From Moorella humiferrea (GTDB lineage Bacteria > Bacillota > DSM-521 > Neomoorellales > Neomoorellaceae): a DNA stretch of 64,000 bases. The position numbers and the translations under genes were made by a program. Numbering within the stretch: position 1 is the stretch's first letter; every line of letters starts with the position of its first letter. The stretch spans positions 656,001-720,000 of the forward strand of contig NZ_CP136419.1 in assembly GCF_039233145.1 (NCBI RefSeq), read 5' to 3'. A model generated the notes under the pieces. That model saw only the letters and a program-made list of their open reading frames with translations, made no database searches and had not been told where the DNA came from. Below are positions 9,825-17,480 of the stretch, one piece after another.

Positions 9825-9947
9825 ATGGGGATATGGTTGTGTATTTTGGTTTGATAAAAGATGGACTTTATGGTACCATTTACATAGCCCCCGGCAACAC
9901 TAGCGCCGGTAACGATTGAGAAGACTGTAATTGGTGGGAACCTGATT

Positions 9948-10361
9948 ATGATCAAAATCCCTACCGACCTCATAGCAAAAACTGTTACCCCGGCTCTGGA
10001 GGCCAGGGAGGAGATAGCCGGGGCTTACCTTTTCGGTTCCGCCTTGGAGTTATGCCGCCCTGATAGTGATATTGATATCGGGTTGGTCATAGACCCTCTT
10101 TACGGACCGCCGGAGGAATACTACGAAAGGATAGCCAATAGTATAGCCAACCGCCTTTCCAGACTTAACGGCCATCCTTTTGATGTTGTGCCTTTAAATA
10201 TAATGAACAGCATTTTTGCTTTCAAGGTAATAAGAAACGGTCGCTTGATTTATAACGTCCGGCCACTGATAGTTAGCGATTTCATAGAAAAAATAAGCCG
10301 CCAGTATGCCGAAAATTACCCACGTTACCGGGAGGCCCTAAAGATAATTGTGGGGGTGTAA
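9948..10361 (+). CDS. MntA-type nucleotidyltransferase antitoxin
   Basis: This 137-residue minimal nucleotidyltransferase has the family signature GS(x)nDxD in YLFGSALELCRPDSDIDIG. In HEPN/MNT toxin-antitoxin pairs, such proteins add AMP to a tyrosine of the HepT ribonuclease toxin and so neutralise it. The HepT gene directly downstream begins 3 bp after this stop but is truncated. The antitoxin itself looks full length and intact. There is no clear signal peptide or membrane segment. Function follows from the family and the neighbour. Confidence 0.85.
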   Translation: MIKIPTDLIAKTVTPALEAREEIAGAYLFGSALELCRPDSDIDIGLVIDPLYGPPEEYYERIANSIANRLSRLNGHPFDVVPLNIMNSIFAFKVIRNGRLIYNVRPLIVSDFIEKISRQYAENYPRYREALKIIVGV

Positions 10362-10364
10362 ATT

Positions 10365-10547
10365 GTGGCTATAGATAAAGAACGGGTTCTGCAGAAAATC
10401 GCCTATATCCGTGAGCAAGTAAGCGCTATCGAAGAGCTGGTAAAAACCTCGAAACGACAAGAGCTTCTAAATGATCCCTGGAAGTTAAGGGGCGTCAAAT
10501 ACGCTTTACAAACAGCTATAATTCGTGCTGAGGGACATAAGGGTTAA
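10365..10547 (+). pseudogene. Truncated HEPN (HepT) toxin
   Basis: Sixty codons from a GTG start match the N-terminal half of a HepT/DUF86 HEPN toxin (KIAYIREQVSAIEEL, then DPWKLRGVKYALQTAI). Normal family members are about 110-140 residues and carry the RxxxxH ribonuclease motif in their C-terminal half, which is missing. The last eight codons are unrelated sequence. The break lies just before the terminator of the leftward duplicated block, so recombination bringing in that block probably removed the toxin's active site. It is probably inactive. Confidence 0.75.
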
Positions 10548-10553
10548 AGACAT

Positions 10554-10585
10554 AAAAAGCCGTCCCCTGCCGTCACAGGGGGCTT
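10554..10585 (-). terminator. Terminator of leftward repeat gene, copy 1
   Basis: On the minus strand, AGCCCCCTG and CAGGGGACGGCT form a stem followed by a run of five T residues. It lies immediately after the stop of the gene at 10573-11217. Confidence 0.7.
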
Positions 10586-11217
10586 GCTTTATTTTCTCGG
10601 CGCAGGATTATAATATCACCCCCGCGGTCAACGAGTCGGGCAGAGATGGTGCCGCCGCCGGGCTCGATCACCAGGCAGTAACCGTCCCTTTCCCGGCAGA
10701 TGGTACCGGCGGCGGTGAGTCTTTCCGCAAGCTCCCGGCGGCGCAGGAGGGCCTGTTCCCCTTCGGCCAGGCGCAGGGCAAGGGTATCCATCTTGAGGAG
10801 GCAGGGCAGGACCTGGTTGCCGGCAAGGAACAAGCGTGTACGGTAACACCCTTCCCGGTATGCCTCAAAACCCCTCACCTTACCCCCGACCACATAGCCC
10901 GTCCCGCCTTCATCCCGGCTGCGGGGGCGGCGCAGGCGCAAAGGTACCAGGACCATTTCCGGTCCCAGGACGACGGGAAAAGCATGACTTCTGCCCTGGG
11001 ACCAGGCGGTCTGCTCCTGACGCCAGGAAACACCGAGGTGCGCTGCCAGGGACTTTAGAACCGTCTTCGTCCGGCGGCGGTCTAAAATTTTTGTCCCATC
11101 GTCCAGCCAGACCTCAGTGTAGTTGCCGCAGTCGTCACCCGTGCCGTAGATGGGTACGAGGCAAATTACTTTTTCCCACAGGCCTTCCTTTAACCAGGAT
11201 ATTATCAAGAATGCCAC
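10573..11217 (-). CDS. Unknown protein family, copy 1 (weak ComK resemblance)
   Basis: This 214-residue soluble protein is the first of three near copies (others at 16613-17257 and 27506-28153). Conserved blocks are YGTGDDCGNYTEVWLDDG, KILDRRRTKTVLK, then a Pro/Val-rich core followed by RRPRSRDEGGTGYVVGGKV and a Leu-rich helix. The order DRR, a beta strand ending in P, then R...G(Y/W)(I/V)..KV is faintly like the ComK competence regulator, but this is only a resemblance by eye. The gene was not recognised otherwise. Copy 1 and copy 2 are almost identical through the middle and differ in the first ~20 codons. It has a strong GGAGGTGGC site. Confidence 0.6.
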   Translation of the reverse strand: MAFLIISWLKEGLWEKVICLVPIYGTGDDCGNYTEVWLDDGTKILDRRRTKTVLKSLAAHLGVSWRQEQTAWSQGRSHAFPVVLGPEMVLVPLRLRRPRSRDEGGTGYVVGGKVRGFEAYREGCYRTRLFLAGNQVLPCLLKMDTLALRLAEGEQALLRRRELAERLTAAGTICRERDGYCLVIEPGGGTISARLVDRGGDIIILRRENKASPL

Positions 11218-11440
11218 CTCCTACCTGGTCTCCATTATATAAAACAAATGTTCGAAGATCAAGGCGGTTTTCAATCACGATTCGCGATAAGAGCTTCACT
11301 CCGGTCCCGCCCTGTTTAAGGTTTGCACCAGGGCCTGGATGGCCGCCGTGAGATCATCGAGTTTTTTCTCGACGCGTACCAGTAAATATATCCATCTGAT
11401 AATTATTTTGGAAAGGCTATAGGATAGATTGACTAAGAAA
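10600..11440. repeat. Long direct repeat, copy 1 (partner 16640-17480)
   Basis: This block aligns with 16640-17480 at a constant offset of 6040 bp, without indels. It covers most of the leftward gene, its upstream region and a YvrJ tail. Two segments differ: the first ~60 bp of the coding region and the extreme 3' end. Downstream (to about 11880) the similarity continues at a lower level. Confidence 0.85.
11296..11390 (-). pseudogene. YvrJ C-terminal remnant, copy 1
   Basis: The minus strand encodes YLLVRVEKKLDDLTAAI and the rest of the C-terminal half of a YvrJ protein, followed by a stop. The first ~19 residues, including the membrane segment present in the intact gene at 28286-28435, are absent. 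It marks the edge of a duplicated block. Confidence 0.75.
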
Positions 11441-11911
11441 ACGAGAGAAATACAAAGGGAAAAACACTACAGACAATTAAATTGTACCTTAACGGTTATA
11501 AAAAACTCCTATGGATAATTTTTTACGGTTTAATATTAAAAACATGCTTTGTTTCCGATTAGAACAAAAGATGATTAGAAACAGACGCTGTTATTTATGG
11601 ATTCCTACTATGAACAGATGCCTATGGATATCCCACTTATACTTTCGCCAGCAAATTAATGGGAAATATTGGATTTGTAAAATACTAAGGGATAGGTATA
11701 TCCATATCTCTTTTATCCTTTTTTTCTGCCCCCCGGCGCGTCGTTGCCGGGCCGTTTTTTATTGCGCTTTCTGGCGGTAGAAAAATAGTGATGGGATGTC
11801 ATTCTATAAAAGGAAAATATAGACTTATGGCGAATAATGACATAAAAAACAGTATAAGGGAAACAGAACCGAAAGGCGTGGAGATTATGTCATGTATTTC
11901 ATCTCCTGAAT
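11391..11911. other. Intergenic region upstream of agr cassette A
   Basis: No convincing gene is seen in this AT-rich stretch of about 520 bp. It is a diverged copy of 17431-17940 and, in its last ~150 bp, of 23100-23280. Reading frames are not conserved between the copies. It contains a terminator hairpin (11728-11760) and ends at the paired boxes of the agr promoter. Confidence 0.6.
11728..11760 (+). terminator. Terminator-like hairpin upstream of agr cassette A
   Basis: A GC-rich arm, CCCCGGC, pairs with GCCGGGC and is followed by six T residues. Related hairpins occur at 17803-17836, 21781-21807 and 23099-23130, always upstream of a cassette. Confidence 0.6.
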
Positions 11912-11946
11912 ACCGCATTATATCCTTCTAAAACCGCATTTTGCCC
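11912..11946 (+). promoter_or_regulatory. Paired LytTR-type boxes upstream of agr operon A
   Basis: Two copies of ACCGCATT begin at 11912 and 11933, exactly 21 bp apart. LytTR regulators such as AgrA bind two 9-bp direct repeats separated by 12 bp, which gives this spacing. The site lies ~50 bp before the first gene of the operon that encodes its presumed regulator, consistent with autoinduction. The same architecture occurs at five other places in the window. Confidence 0.75.
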
Positions 11947-11997
11947 TATTTCGGGAGGAAAGAGAAGCCGGTCCAAGAATATTTTAGGAGGTAAAAA

Positions 11998-12462
11998 ATG
12001 GATAAGATGCCATTAATAAATTTGGCCTTACAGTCATTCCCGGAAAGTATCCTGTTATTGCTTTTTGGCTCAGGCCTATTTAAACGTTGTCCCAGCATTT
12101 ACAGACTACTAATTGGGGCGGCCCTTTCCTCCATAATTTCCTATTTTATCAGGAGATTGCCTTTTCCTTATGGCGTTCATGCCTTGATAGGGGTTGCCGT
12201 TTTAACTCTAATATTTTGGCTAATATTCAATTTGGATTTCAATCAAAGTTTGGTAGCATCGCTGGCAACCCTGGCCACCCTTGGCGCTATTGAAATAATT
12301 TTACTGCCTGTGGAAAGTCATTTGTTGGGCTTAAACCGGTTTAGCGAGGCATGGCCTGATCCCAAACTGCGCCTGCTTATGGCCGTACCGGAATTGATAA
12401 TTCTATCATTAATAACATATTCACTATATAGGGCTAACCGCTGTTTTAAAGGAGATTTGTGA
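11998..12462 (+). CDS. Membrane sensor subunit (N-terminal half of a split AgrC-like receptor)
   Basis: This 154-residue protein is nearly all hydrophobic, with about five membrane segments (around residues 5-25, 38-52, 60-78, 84-104 and 125-145). It has no kinase domain. It is followed without spacing by a histidine kinase with two more membrane segments, so together they would reproduce the six- to seven-helix sensor of AgrC. The preceding TAGGAGG site supports the ATG. A second ribosome site, AAAGGAG, lies just before the kinase ATG, arguing for two separate proteins rather than a recent frameshift. Peptide binding is inferred. The gene is absent from cassette C. Confidence 0.65.
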   Translation: MDKMPLINLALQSFPESILLLLFGSGLFKRCPSIYRLLIGAALSSIISYFIRRLPFPYGVHALIGVAVLTLIFWLIFNLDFNQSLVASLATLATLGAIEIILLPVESHLLGLNRFSEAWPDPKLRLLMAVPELIILSLITYSLYRANRCFKGDL

Positions 12463-13305
12463 ATGGCTACCGCAAATCATAGTTACTGGTTAATCGCGGC
12501 CTTGCTAGGTCAGTCCTTTCTAATAAACATTGCTGTCCAGAACCTGCAGCTTTCCCAATATGCCTTCTATAAACCGATAGTCATAGGAGCGAACCTTGTT
12601 AGCCTGTCATTTTATCTTATGATTCTCTTATTGATTAAAAAAATATTGGAACTAAGGCGGCAACAGCAACTCCTGGAGCAAAAAGAAACGGAGCTGGACA
12701 GCGTTCAGAGCCTCCTGCGCACCGTACGCGCCCAAAGGCACGATATCATTAACCATCTTGATACTGTCTATGCCCTGCTTTCCTTGGGAAAAGAAGTCCT
12801 GGCCCGGGAGTACGCCTCGCATTTAGTGCAAATTGCTGGCAATACCAGCCACCTGATATGGTTGGAGCAACCCGTGATTGCCGCCTTCTTACAAAATAAA
12901 CTCAATCAGGCTATAGCCAAGGAAATAACTATGTATATTGACGTAAGTACGGATTTAAAGGATTTGGCTGTAAAGCCGTATGCTCTTGTTACCATACTGG
13001 GGAACCTCCTGGAAAACGCCATGGAGGCGGTAGAGACCTTACCGCCCGGGCAACGCCAGATAGAATTGGAAATATCCAGGGCCAACCTGTATTATCTATT
13101 TACCGTCAGCAATTCCGGCCCTCCCTTAGACTCCGCAATTAAAGATGTTATCTTCCAGCCGGGCGTCTCTACCAAAGGGCCCGACCGGGGTCTGGGCCTG
13201 GCTACGGTAAAGGAAGTGGTCGAGAATCACGGGGGGACAATTGAAGTCGAGGCTGATCCGGTTACTTTCCGAATTAAGTTTCCTGCAACAATTCAGCAAG
13301 GATGA
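12463..13305 (+). CDS. AgrC-like sensor histidine kinase
   Basis: This 280-residue kinase has two N-terminal membrane helices (about 8-28 and 40-60), a coiled linker (62-90), a phospho-acceptor site in QRHDIINHLD (His93) of the SpoOB/AgrC type, and a HATPase domain. The nucleotide-binding boxes are NLLENAMEAVE and DRGLGLATVKEVVENHGG. It should phosphorylate the LytTR regulator encoded 10 bp downstream in response to the AgrD-derived peptide. The gene is missing from cassette C, where a clean 1335-bp deletion removes it. Confidence 0.9.
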   Translation: MATANHSYWLIAALLGQSFLINIAVQNLQLSQYAFYKPIVIGANLVSLSFYLMILLLIKKILELRRQQQLLEQKETELDSVQSLLRTVRAQRHDIINHLDTVYALLSLGKEVLAREYASHLVQIAGNTSHLIWLEQPVIAAFLQNKLNQAIAKEITMYIDVSTDLKDLAVKPYALVTILGNLLENAMEAVETLPPGQRQIELEISRANLYYLFTVSNSGPPLDSAIKDVIFQPGVSTKGPDRGLGLATVKEVVENHGGTIEVEADPVTFRIKFPATIQQG

Positions 13306-13315
13306 GGTGAATTAT

Positions 13316-14047
13316 ATGCTAACAGCTATAATTGCCGATGATAACGTGGCGGAAAGAACTTATTTTTGCGGATTACTCCGAGAAACGCAAAAAGTAAAGG
13401 TAGTAGGCGAAGCCGCTGATGGCCTGGCAGCCCTGGATTTAGCCTCCCATCTGCGGCCGGACATTGCCTTTTTAGATATCCAAATGCCCGGGCCGAATGG
13501 TCTTGAAGTAGCCAGGGAAATTATGACAACCGTTCCCCTGACTTTAATCGTCTTTTTTACGGCTCATTCTGGGTATGCCGCCAATGCCTTTGAAATAAAC
13601 AGCGTCGATTATCTTCTCAAACCCTTTGACGCCTTCCGCGTAAGGAAGGCCCTGGCTAGAATTGAAGAAAAGTTGGCCCTCAGGCAAGTTAATAAAAGAA
13701 GTCAAAAGTTAAACAAACTGGCTTTAAAAAGCAGGGGAGAAATGATCCTTATCGACCTCAACGAAATAGTGTTTATCGAAAAGAGCGGCAAGAACACAAC
13801 AATAGTTCATACTGTCAAAAGGGACTTTACCACGAGTCAAACCATTGGAGAACTGGAGCAGCAACTGGAGGGAAATGACTGCTTTCAGAGGGTTCATAAA
13901 TCATACCTGATAAATTTAAATATGGTGGAAAGGATCAGCCCTTTTGCCGATAACTCCTTTGTGGTCAGGTTTGCCGGATACAAAAAGGATGCCCTCATTA
14001 GCAGGAACAATATTGAATTGGTCAAAAAGCATCTTAATCTTGCTTAG
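13316..14047 (+). CDS. AgrA-like LytTR response regulator, copy A
   Basis: This 243-residue regulator has a receiver domain with the phospho-acceptor Asp54 in IAFLDIQMPGPNGLEVA and the acidic pair Asp8/Asp9. A LytTR DNA-binding domain (about 140-243) contains IVFIEKSGKNTTIVHT and FQRVHKSYLINLN. It is predicted to bind the 21-bp-spaced box pairs in this region. The ATG at 13316 is chosen because GGATGAGGTG lies seven bases upstream. A longer frame starting at 13241 would overlap the kinase. The protein encoded at 23350 is identical. Confidence 0.92.
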   Translation: MLTAIIADDNVAERTYFCGLLRETQKVKVVGEAADGLAALDLASHLRPDIAFLDIQMPGPNGLEVAREIMTTVPLTLIVFFTAHSGYAANAFEINSVDYLLKPFDAFRVRKALARIEEKLALRQVNKRSQKLNKLALKSRGEMILIDLNEIVFIEKSGKNTTIVHTVKRDFTTSQTIGELEQQLEGNDCFQRVHKSYLINLNMVERISPFADNSFVVRFAGYKKDALISRNNIELVKKHLNLA

Positions 14048-14074
14048 AATTTATTCCAGCAAAGGACTGATTGA

Positions 14075-14707
14075 ATGCTTCATAACCTATCGCTGCGCCT
14101 GGCAAAGTCTTTGGCCTTTAACGGCGGCCTTGATCCCTCCCGGATACCTGTTATTACTTATGGACTGGAAATAATCCTGGGAATTGTAGTTAAAACATTT
14201 TGTTTTTTAGCCATTCCCTCTGTACTGGGCGTTTTGCCCCAAACCCTGGCAGCCTTCACGGCTTCAGCCCTTTTCCGCCTCCCGGCCGGGGGCGCCCATT
14301 GTACGGGCTTCGCTCGTTGTTTATTTGGAAGCATTGTTGCTTTTACAGCAATTGGGATCCTTGCCAGGTTTATCGGGGGGTTGGGCGATTGGACATTGAC
14401 ACTATTTTATATTGTCCTCGGCCTGGCCATCCTGTTAACTCTATCCCAGGTTCCCGTAGATAATCCCTCCAGACCGGTTAAAAAACCGGAAGAAAGGTCA
14501 CATATGCAGAAATGGGCTTTAGGAGTTTTGTTTTCGTACGTTTTGATGGTAAACGTCTTGCCACTTACGAACGACTTGATTTTCGCGGCTTCCTTAGGGT
14601 TATTGCTGCAGCTATTCACGCTACTGCCGGCAGGTTATAAGTTGATGCACCATTACGACATGTTGTTAGTAAAAGTTACCAGCTTTATTACTAAAGGGGG
14701 GAGGTGA
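14075..14707 (+). CDS. agrB: AgrB-type peptide-processing membrane protease, copy A
   Basis: This 210-residue integral membrane cysteine protease cleaves the AgrD C-terminal tail and forms the cyclic intermediate. The catalytic pair is visible in GGAHCTGFARC: His75 and Cys82, seven residues apart as in staphylococcal AgrB. Several hydrophobic segments follow. It sits 27 bp after the regulator and five bases before agrD. Compared with copy C, differences are concentrated in residues ~90-180. Confidence 0.93.
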   Translation: MLHNLSLRLAKSLAFNGGLDPSRIPVITYGLEIILGIVVKTFCFLAIPSVLGVLPQTLAAFTASALFRLPAGGAHCTGFARCLFGSIVAFTAIGILARFIGGLGDWTLTLFYIVLGLAILLTLSQVPVDNPSRPVKKPEERSHMQKWALGVLFSYVLMVNVLPLTNDLIFAASLGLLLQLFTLLPAGYKLMHHYDMLLVKVTSFITKGGR

Positions 14708-14712
14708 TCCGG

Positions 14713-14838
14713 ATGAAGAGGCGCTTTTTATTTGCCCTGGTGGCTAACTTAGCGGTATTTGTCGCCCTGTTGGGTGTCCGGCCGACCAGCTGGCTGGCCT
14801 GGTACCAACCGGAAGCTCCTAGAGAATTTTTGAAGTAA
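14713..14838 (+). CDS. agrD: AgrD-type cyclic lactone autoinducer precursor, copy A
   Basis: This 41-residue precursor is too short for most gene callers. It has a basic, amphipathic N-terminal helix (MKRRFLFALVANLAVF), a core VRPTSWLAWY and a charged C-terminal tail QPEAPREFLK, the standard AgrD layout. There is no cysteine. Ser26 is the only plausible ring nucleophile, so the signal would be a lactone rather than a thiolactone. A GGGGGGAGGTGA ribosome site precedes the ATG. It lies directly after agrB, as expected. The exact ring and N-terminal trimming cannot be read from sequence. Confidence 0.88.
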   Translation: MKRRFLFALVANLAVFVALLGVRPTSWLAWYQPEAPREFLK

Positions 14839-14843
14839 ATTAC

Positions 14844-14878
14844 TAAAGGGGCCAGGAATAAAACCTGAGTCCCTTTAA
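14844..14878 (+). terminator. Attenuator/terminator-like hairpin after agrD A
   Basis: TAAAGGG...CAGG pairs with CCTG...CCCTTTA. There is no long T-run, so it may be a weak terminator. The same hairpin follows agrD in cassette C at 24878-24912. Confidence 0.4.
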
Positions 14879-14925
14879 AATTAGTCAAATACATTTACCG
14901 GCACCCCTGATTTCGTCTGGCAAAA

Positions 14926-14997
14926 ACCGCATTATATCCACCAAAAACCGCATTGTATCCCAGAAAAAGATCGGATTGGGTATAATGGTGATAAAAT
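14926..14997 (+). promoter_or_regulatory. LytTR-type promoter of cargo A
   Basis: Boxes ACCGCATT begin at 14926 and 14947, 21 bp apart. Downstream are TATAAT at 14981-14986 and TAAAAT at 14992-14997. The second hexamer is the one kept in all four cargo-type promoters. There is no consensus -35, as expected for an activator-dependent promoter. A Shine-Dalgarno AAGGAGG at 15013 is followed by a five-codon open frame, then the cargo gene at 15167. Confidence 0.72.
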
Positions 14998-15166
14998 GGA
15001 AGCAAGAAATGAAAAGGAGGGGTAATTTCATGGAGTATGTTACATAGACTGATGCATAAGTGCAAAACAGACAAGTGATATATATGGTAGTTAATCGAAA
15101 GTAAGTCTTTGTTTGGGGTAAATAATGAAAATGGACTTTTTAAAGAAAAAATCAGGAGGGATTTTT

Positions 15167-15691
15167 ATGAAAAATTGTTTAAAAAAAGGGCTACCCATAT
15201 TTTTGGTTATTATTCTTATAATGATGCTTTTTAGTAATTTAGCATTTGCAGCATATAAAACAAGTGAAGATCAAAAAACCACAATTATTATAAATAGCGA
15301 CAAAGTACCATACACGGTTACAATAACTAACGGGGCACGTGAAGAATGGACCCAATATGATCGGTTTGATAATAGAATATACTATCATATAAGTGATGGT
15401 TTTGTTGTAGCGGGATTAAGTTTTCCTTTTGATATTTATGCGGATACTTCCACTTATATAAAATCTAATGGAGTTACCATGGGTACCATAGCAATGTATG
15501 AATGGGAACCACGTGATGTTTTAAAACCTCGTTGGGATTATCTATATTATGGTGGTGAAGTTTATAAAGATTTCTTTTTACCGATTGAAGGTTCTGTAAT
15601 AGATGCAAGTGTATTTTATGGCTTTCAGGCTTTTGACGACGCTGGTTTACTGGGCGGCTGTCAGGACTATAACAATTTTAATTTATGGTAA
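15167..15691 (+). CDS. Secreted protein of unknown function (agr cargo A1)
   Basis: This is a 174-residue predicted exported protein. It has a classic signal peptide: basic KNCLKKG, a hydrophobic core and a cleavage site at LAFA|AY near residue 28. The mature part is beta-rich and aromatic, without cysteine except one near the C-terminus, and no family was recognised. The start at 15167 follows CAGGAGGGATTT; an in-frame ATG at 15125 lacks a good site. It is AT-rich compared with the neighbouring agr genes. Placement behind the LytTR-type promoter suggests quorum control. A bacteriocin, toxin or matrix role is possible but not shown. Confidence 0.75.
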   Translation: MKNCLKKGLPIFLVIILIMMLFSNLAFAAYKTSEDQKTTIIINSDKVPYTVTITNGAREEWTQYDRFDNRIYYHISDGFVVAGLSFPFDIYADTSTYIKSNGVTMGTIAMYEWEPRDVLKPRWDYLYYGGEVYKDFFLPIEGSVIDASVFYGFQAFDDAGLLGGCQDYNNFNLW

Positions 15692-15722
15692 TATAATATA
15701 AAATATATGGGGGGTTCTAACT

Positions 15723-16436
15723 ATGAAACTTGGAAAGTGGATTGCTTTGTTGGCATTAGTTTTAATATCAACATTTTCTATTATGACTACAATACATGCA
15801 GAAGAAGATGCTAAAATAAAAAGGGCTGAAGATATGGCTTTAGCTGATAAGGACGTAGAAAAAGCAGACAAAGTAGTAGCGTACGTAAATAATATCCCTA
15901 TTACATCCGGAGAATATTTATCTTGTTATGCAAGTGCTCAATATAGTAACACTTTATTGCAGCAAGACGCTAATAAATTGGGGCCTCAAGGTAAGAAGAT
16001 AGCAGAAAACGCAAGTAAATTATTTGCTAAATATCCACCTGAAACCAGAGCTTTAGCCCAAGTATTGGCAGATACCGCTATATATAGCGAAGCAATAAAA
16101 AAAGGTTTATTGAAAAGCGATCAAGAGGTAACAGAATATATACAATCTGTACGGAAAATGGAGGATTCATCTCCTGAATTAAAAAAAATTGTTCAAGTAC
16201 TTGGTGAGGAACGTTATTGGAATGATTTATTGCCCAGATTAGTAAAAAAGAATTTGACTATAGGGGCCCTAAAAACTCAAATTATATTTGAGCAAAAAGA
16301 TTGGACGCAATATAAATACGAGTTGGTAAAAAATGCTGAATTAAAAATTGTTGACACCAACTTAATAACCTCATCAAAAGAAGAGGTTTTGAAATACCTG
16401 CAAGAGAAGGAAGAAATATTTAATAGTCTTTTTTAG
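15723..16436 (+). CDS. Secreted SurA-N-like protein (agr cargo A2)
   Basis: This 237-residue exported protein has a signal peptide ending near TIHA|EE (residue 26). The segment VVAYVNNIPITSGEY is the hallmark start of the SurA/PrsA N-terminal chaperone domain, followed by helices. No parvulin (PPIC) domain is present, so it is a chaperone-like module without isomerase. It follows cargo A1 by 31 bp behind GGGGGGTTCT. A related protein (25171-25908) accompanies a different secreted protein in cassette C, suggesting that it helps fold or hold its partner. That role is inferred. Confidence 0.75.
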   Translation: MKLGKWIALLALVLISTFSIMTTIHAEEDAKIKRAEDMALADKDVEKADKVVAYVNNIPITSGEYLSCYASAQYSNTLLQQDANKLGPQGKKIAENASKLFAKYPPETRALAQVLADTAIYSEAIKKGLLKSDQEVTEYIQSVRKMEDSSPELKKIVQVLGEERYWNDLLPRLVKKNLTIGALKTQIIFEQKDWTQYKYELVKNAELKIVDTNLITSSKEEVLKYLQEKEEIFNSLF

Positions 16437-16513
16437 ATACAAGGTCGATAAGGGATAACTGGCTTAACATATAAGGATCTGAGACAAAGATAAGTAAGGA
16501 TGACCAAACCTCC

Positions 16514-16640
16514 ACTTTCAGGAACACCAGAGATGCGGCAGGATTTTCTAGCAGCCGTTTAAAGTCTGGATAGCAAGAACAAGGAAAAATAAACAGAAAA
16601 CAGCCCCTGGAATCACAGGGAGCTCGAACTAACTTCCCGA
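16514..16640. repeat. Direct repeat (partner 27408-27533)
   Basis: About 127 bp beginning CACTTTCAGGAACACC and ending at the 3' end of the leftward repeat gene are practically identical at both places. The segment includes the terminator of that gene. Confidence 0.85.
16594..16625 (-). terminator. Terminator of leftward repeat gene, copy 2
   Basis: On the minus strand AGCTCCCTG and CAGGGGCT form a stem followed by GTTTTCTGTTT. An identical structure ends copy 3 at 27487-27518. Confidence 0.6.
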
Positions 16641-17257
16641 CGCAGGATTATAATATCGCCACCGCGGTCGATGAGCCGGGCAGGGACGGTTTTGCCACCG
16701 GGCTCGATCACCAGGCAGTAACCGTCCCTTTCCCGGCAGATGGTACCGGCGGCGGTGAGTCTTTCCGCAAGCTCCCGGCGGCGCAGGAGGGCCTGTTCCC
16801 CTTCGGCCAGGCGCAGGGCCAGGGTATCCATCTTGAGGAGGCAGGGCAGGACCTGGTTGCCAGCAAGGAACAAGCGTGTACGGTAACACCCTTCCCGGTA
16901 TGCCTCAAAACCCCTTACCTTACCCCCGACCACATAGCCCGTCCCGCCTTCATCCCGGCTGCGGGGGCGGCGCAGGCGCAAAGGTACCAGGACCATTTCC
17001 GGTCCCAGGACGACGGGAAAAGCATGACTTCTGCCCTGGGACCAGGCGGTCTGCTCCTGACGCCAGGAAACACCGAGGTGCGCTGCCAGGGACTTTAGAA
17101 CCGTCTTCGTCCGGCGGCGGTCTAAAATTTTTGTCCCATCGTCCAGCCAGACCTCAGTGTAGTTGCCGCAGTCGTCACCCGTGCCGTAGACCGGCACCAA
17201 GCAGTTGAGCCTCTGCCACAAGCCCTCTTTAATCCAGTTGATTGCCAATAATGCCAC
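16613..17257 (-). CDS. Unknown protein family, copy 2 (weak ComK resemblance)
   Basis: This 214-residue paralogue is a mosaic. Its central ~170 residues are identical or nearly so to copy 1. Its C-terminal ~25 residues (ending LRREVSSSSL) match copy 3 instead. Its N-terminal ~20 residues are intermediate (NWIKEGLWQRLNCLVPVYGTG). This pattern fits gene conversion between copies. No function was recognised. It precedes the degraded cassette B, just as copy 1 precedes cassette A. Confidence 0.6.
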   Translation of the reverse strand: MALLAINWIKEGLWQRLNCLVPVYGTGDDCGNYTEVWLDDGTKILDRRRTKTVLKSLAAHLGVSWRQEQTAWSQGRSHAFPVVLGPEMVLVPLRLRRPRSRDEGGTGYVVGGKVRGFEAYREGCYRTRLFLAGNQVLPCLLKMDTLALRLAEGEQALLRRRELAERLTAAGTICRERDGYCLVIEPGGKTVPARLIDRGGDIIILRREVSSSSL

Positions 17258-17480
17258 CTCCTACCTGGTCTCCATTATATAAAACAAATGTTCGAAGATC
17301 AAGGCGGTTTTCAATCACGATTCGCGATAAGGACCTCACTCCGGTCCCGCCCTGTTTAAGGTTTGCACCAGGGCCTGGATGGCCGCCGTGAGATCATCGA
17401 GTTTTTTCTCGACGCGGACCAGTAAATATATCCTTCTGATATTATTTTGGAAAGGCTACAGGGTAGATTGATTAAGAAAA
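16640..17480. repeat. Long direct repeat, copy 2 (partner 10600-11440)
   Basis: Same block as 10600-11440, offset 6040 bp, without indels. Confidence 0.85.
17336..17430 (-). pseudogene. YvrJ C-terminal remnant, copy 2
   Basis: This is the same 3' fragment as at 11296-11390, truncated at the same point. The shared breakpoint shows that truncation came before the duplication. Confidence 0.75.

Larger units (their letters stand above)
13307..15018. repeat. Long direct repeat, agr block A (partner 23341-25052)
   Basis: This 1.7-kb block aligns with 23341-25052 at a constant offset of 10034 bp. The regulator gene encodes an identical protein in both copies. Substitutions cluster in the second half of agrB. 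Similarity stops immediately after the Shine-Dalgarno AAGGAG of the cargo leader, and the downstream sequences are unrelated. Confidence 0.9.

Noticed and set aside
10525-11351. Rightward frames opposite the leftward repeat gene
   Set aside because: Proline- and glycine-rich mirror frames. The leftward frame is the one kept in all three copies with a ribosome site and terminator.
11511-11780. 89-codon rightward frame before cassette A
   Set aside because: The diverged copy at 17550-17820 does not keep the frame, and the frame runs through a terminator hairpin.
13241-13315. Extended N-terminus for the LytTR regulator
   Set aside because: It would overlap the kinase by 65 bp. The ATG at 13316 has its own ribosome site, and receiver domains start there.
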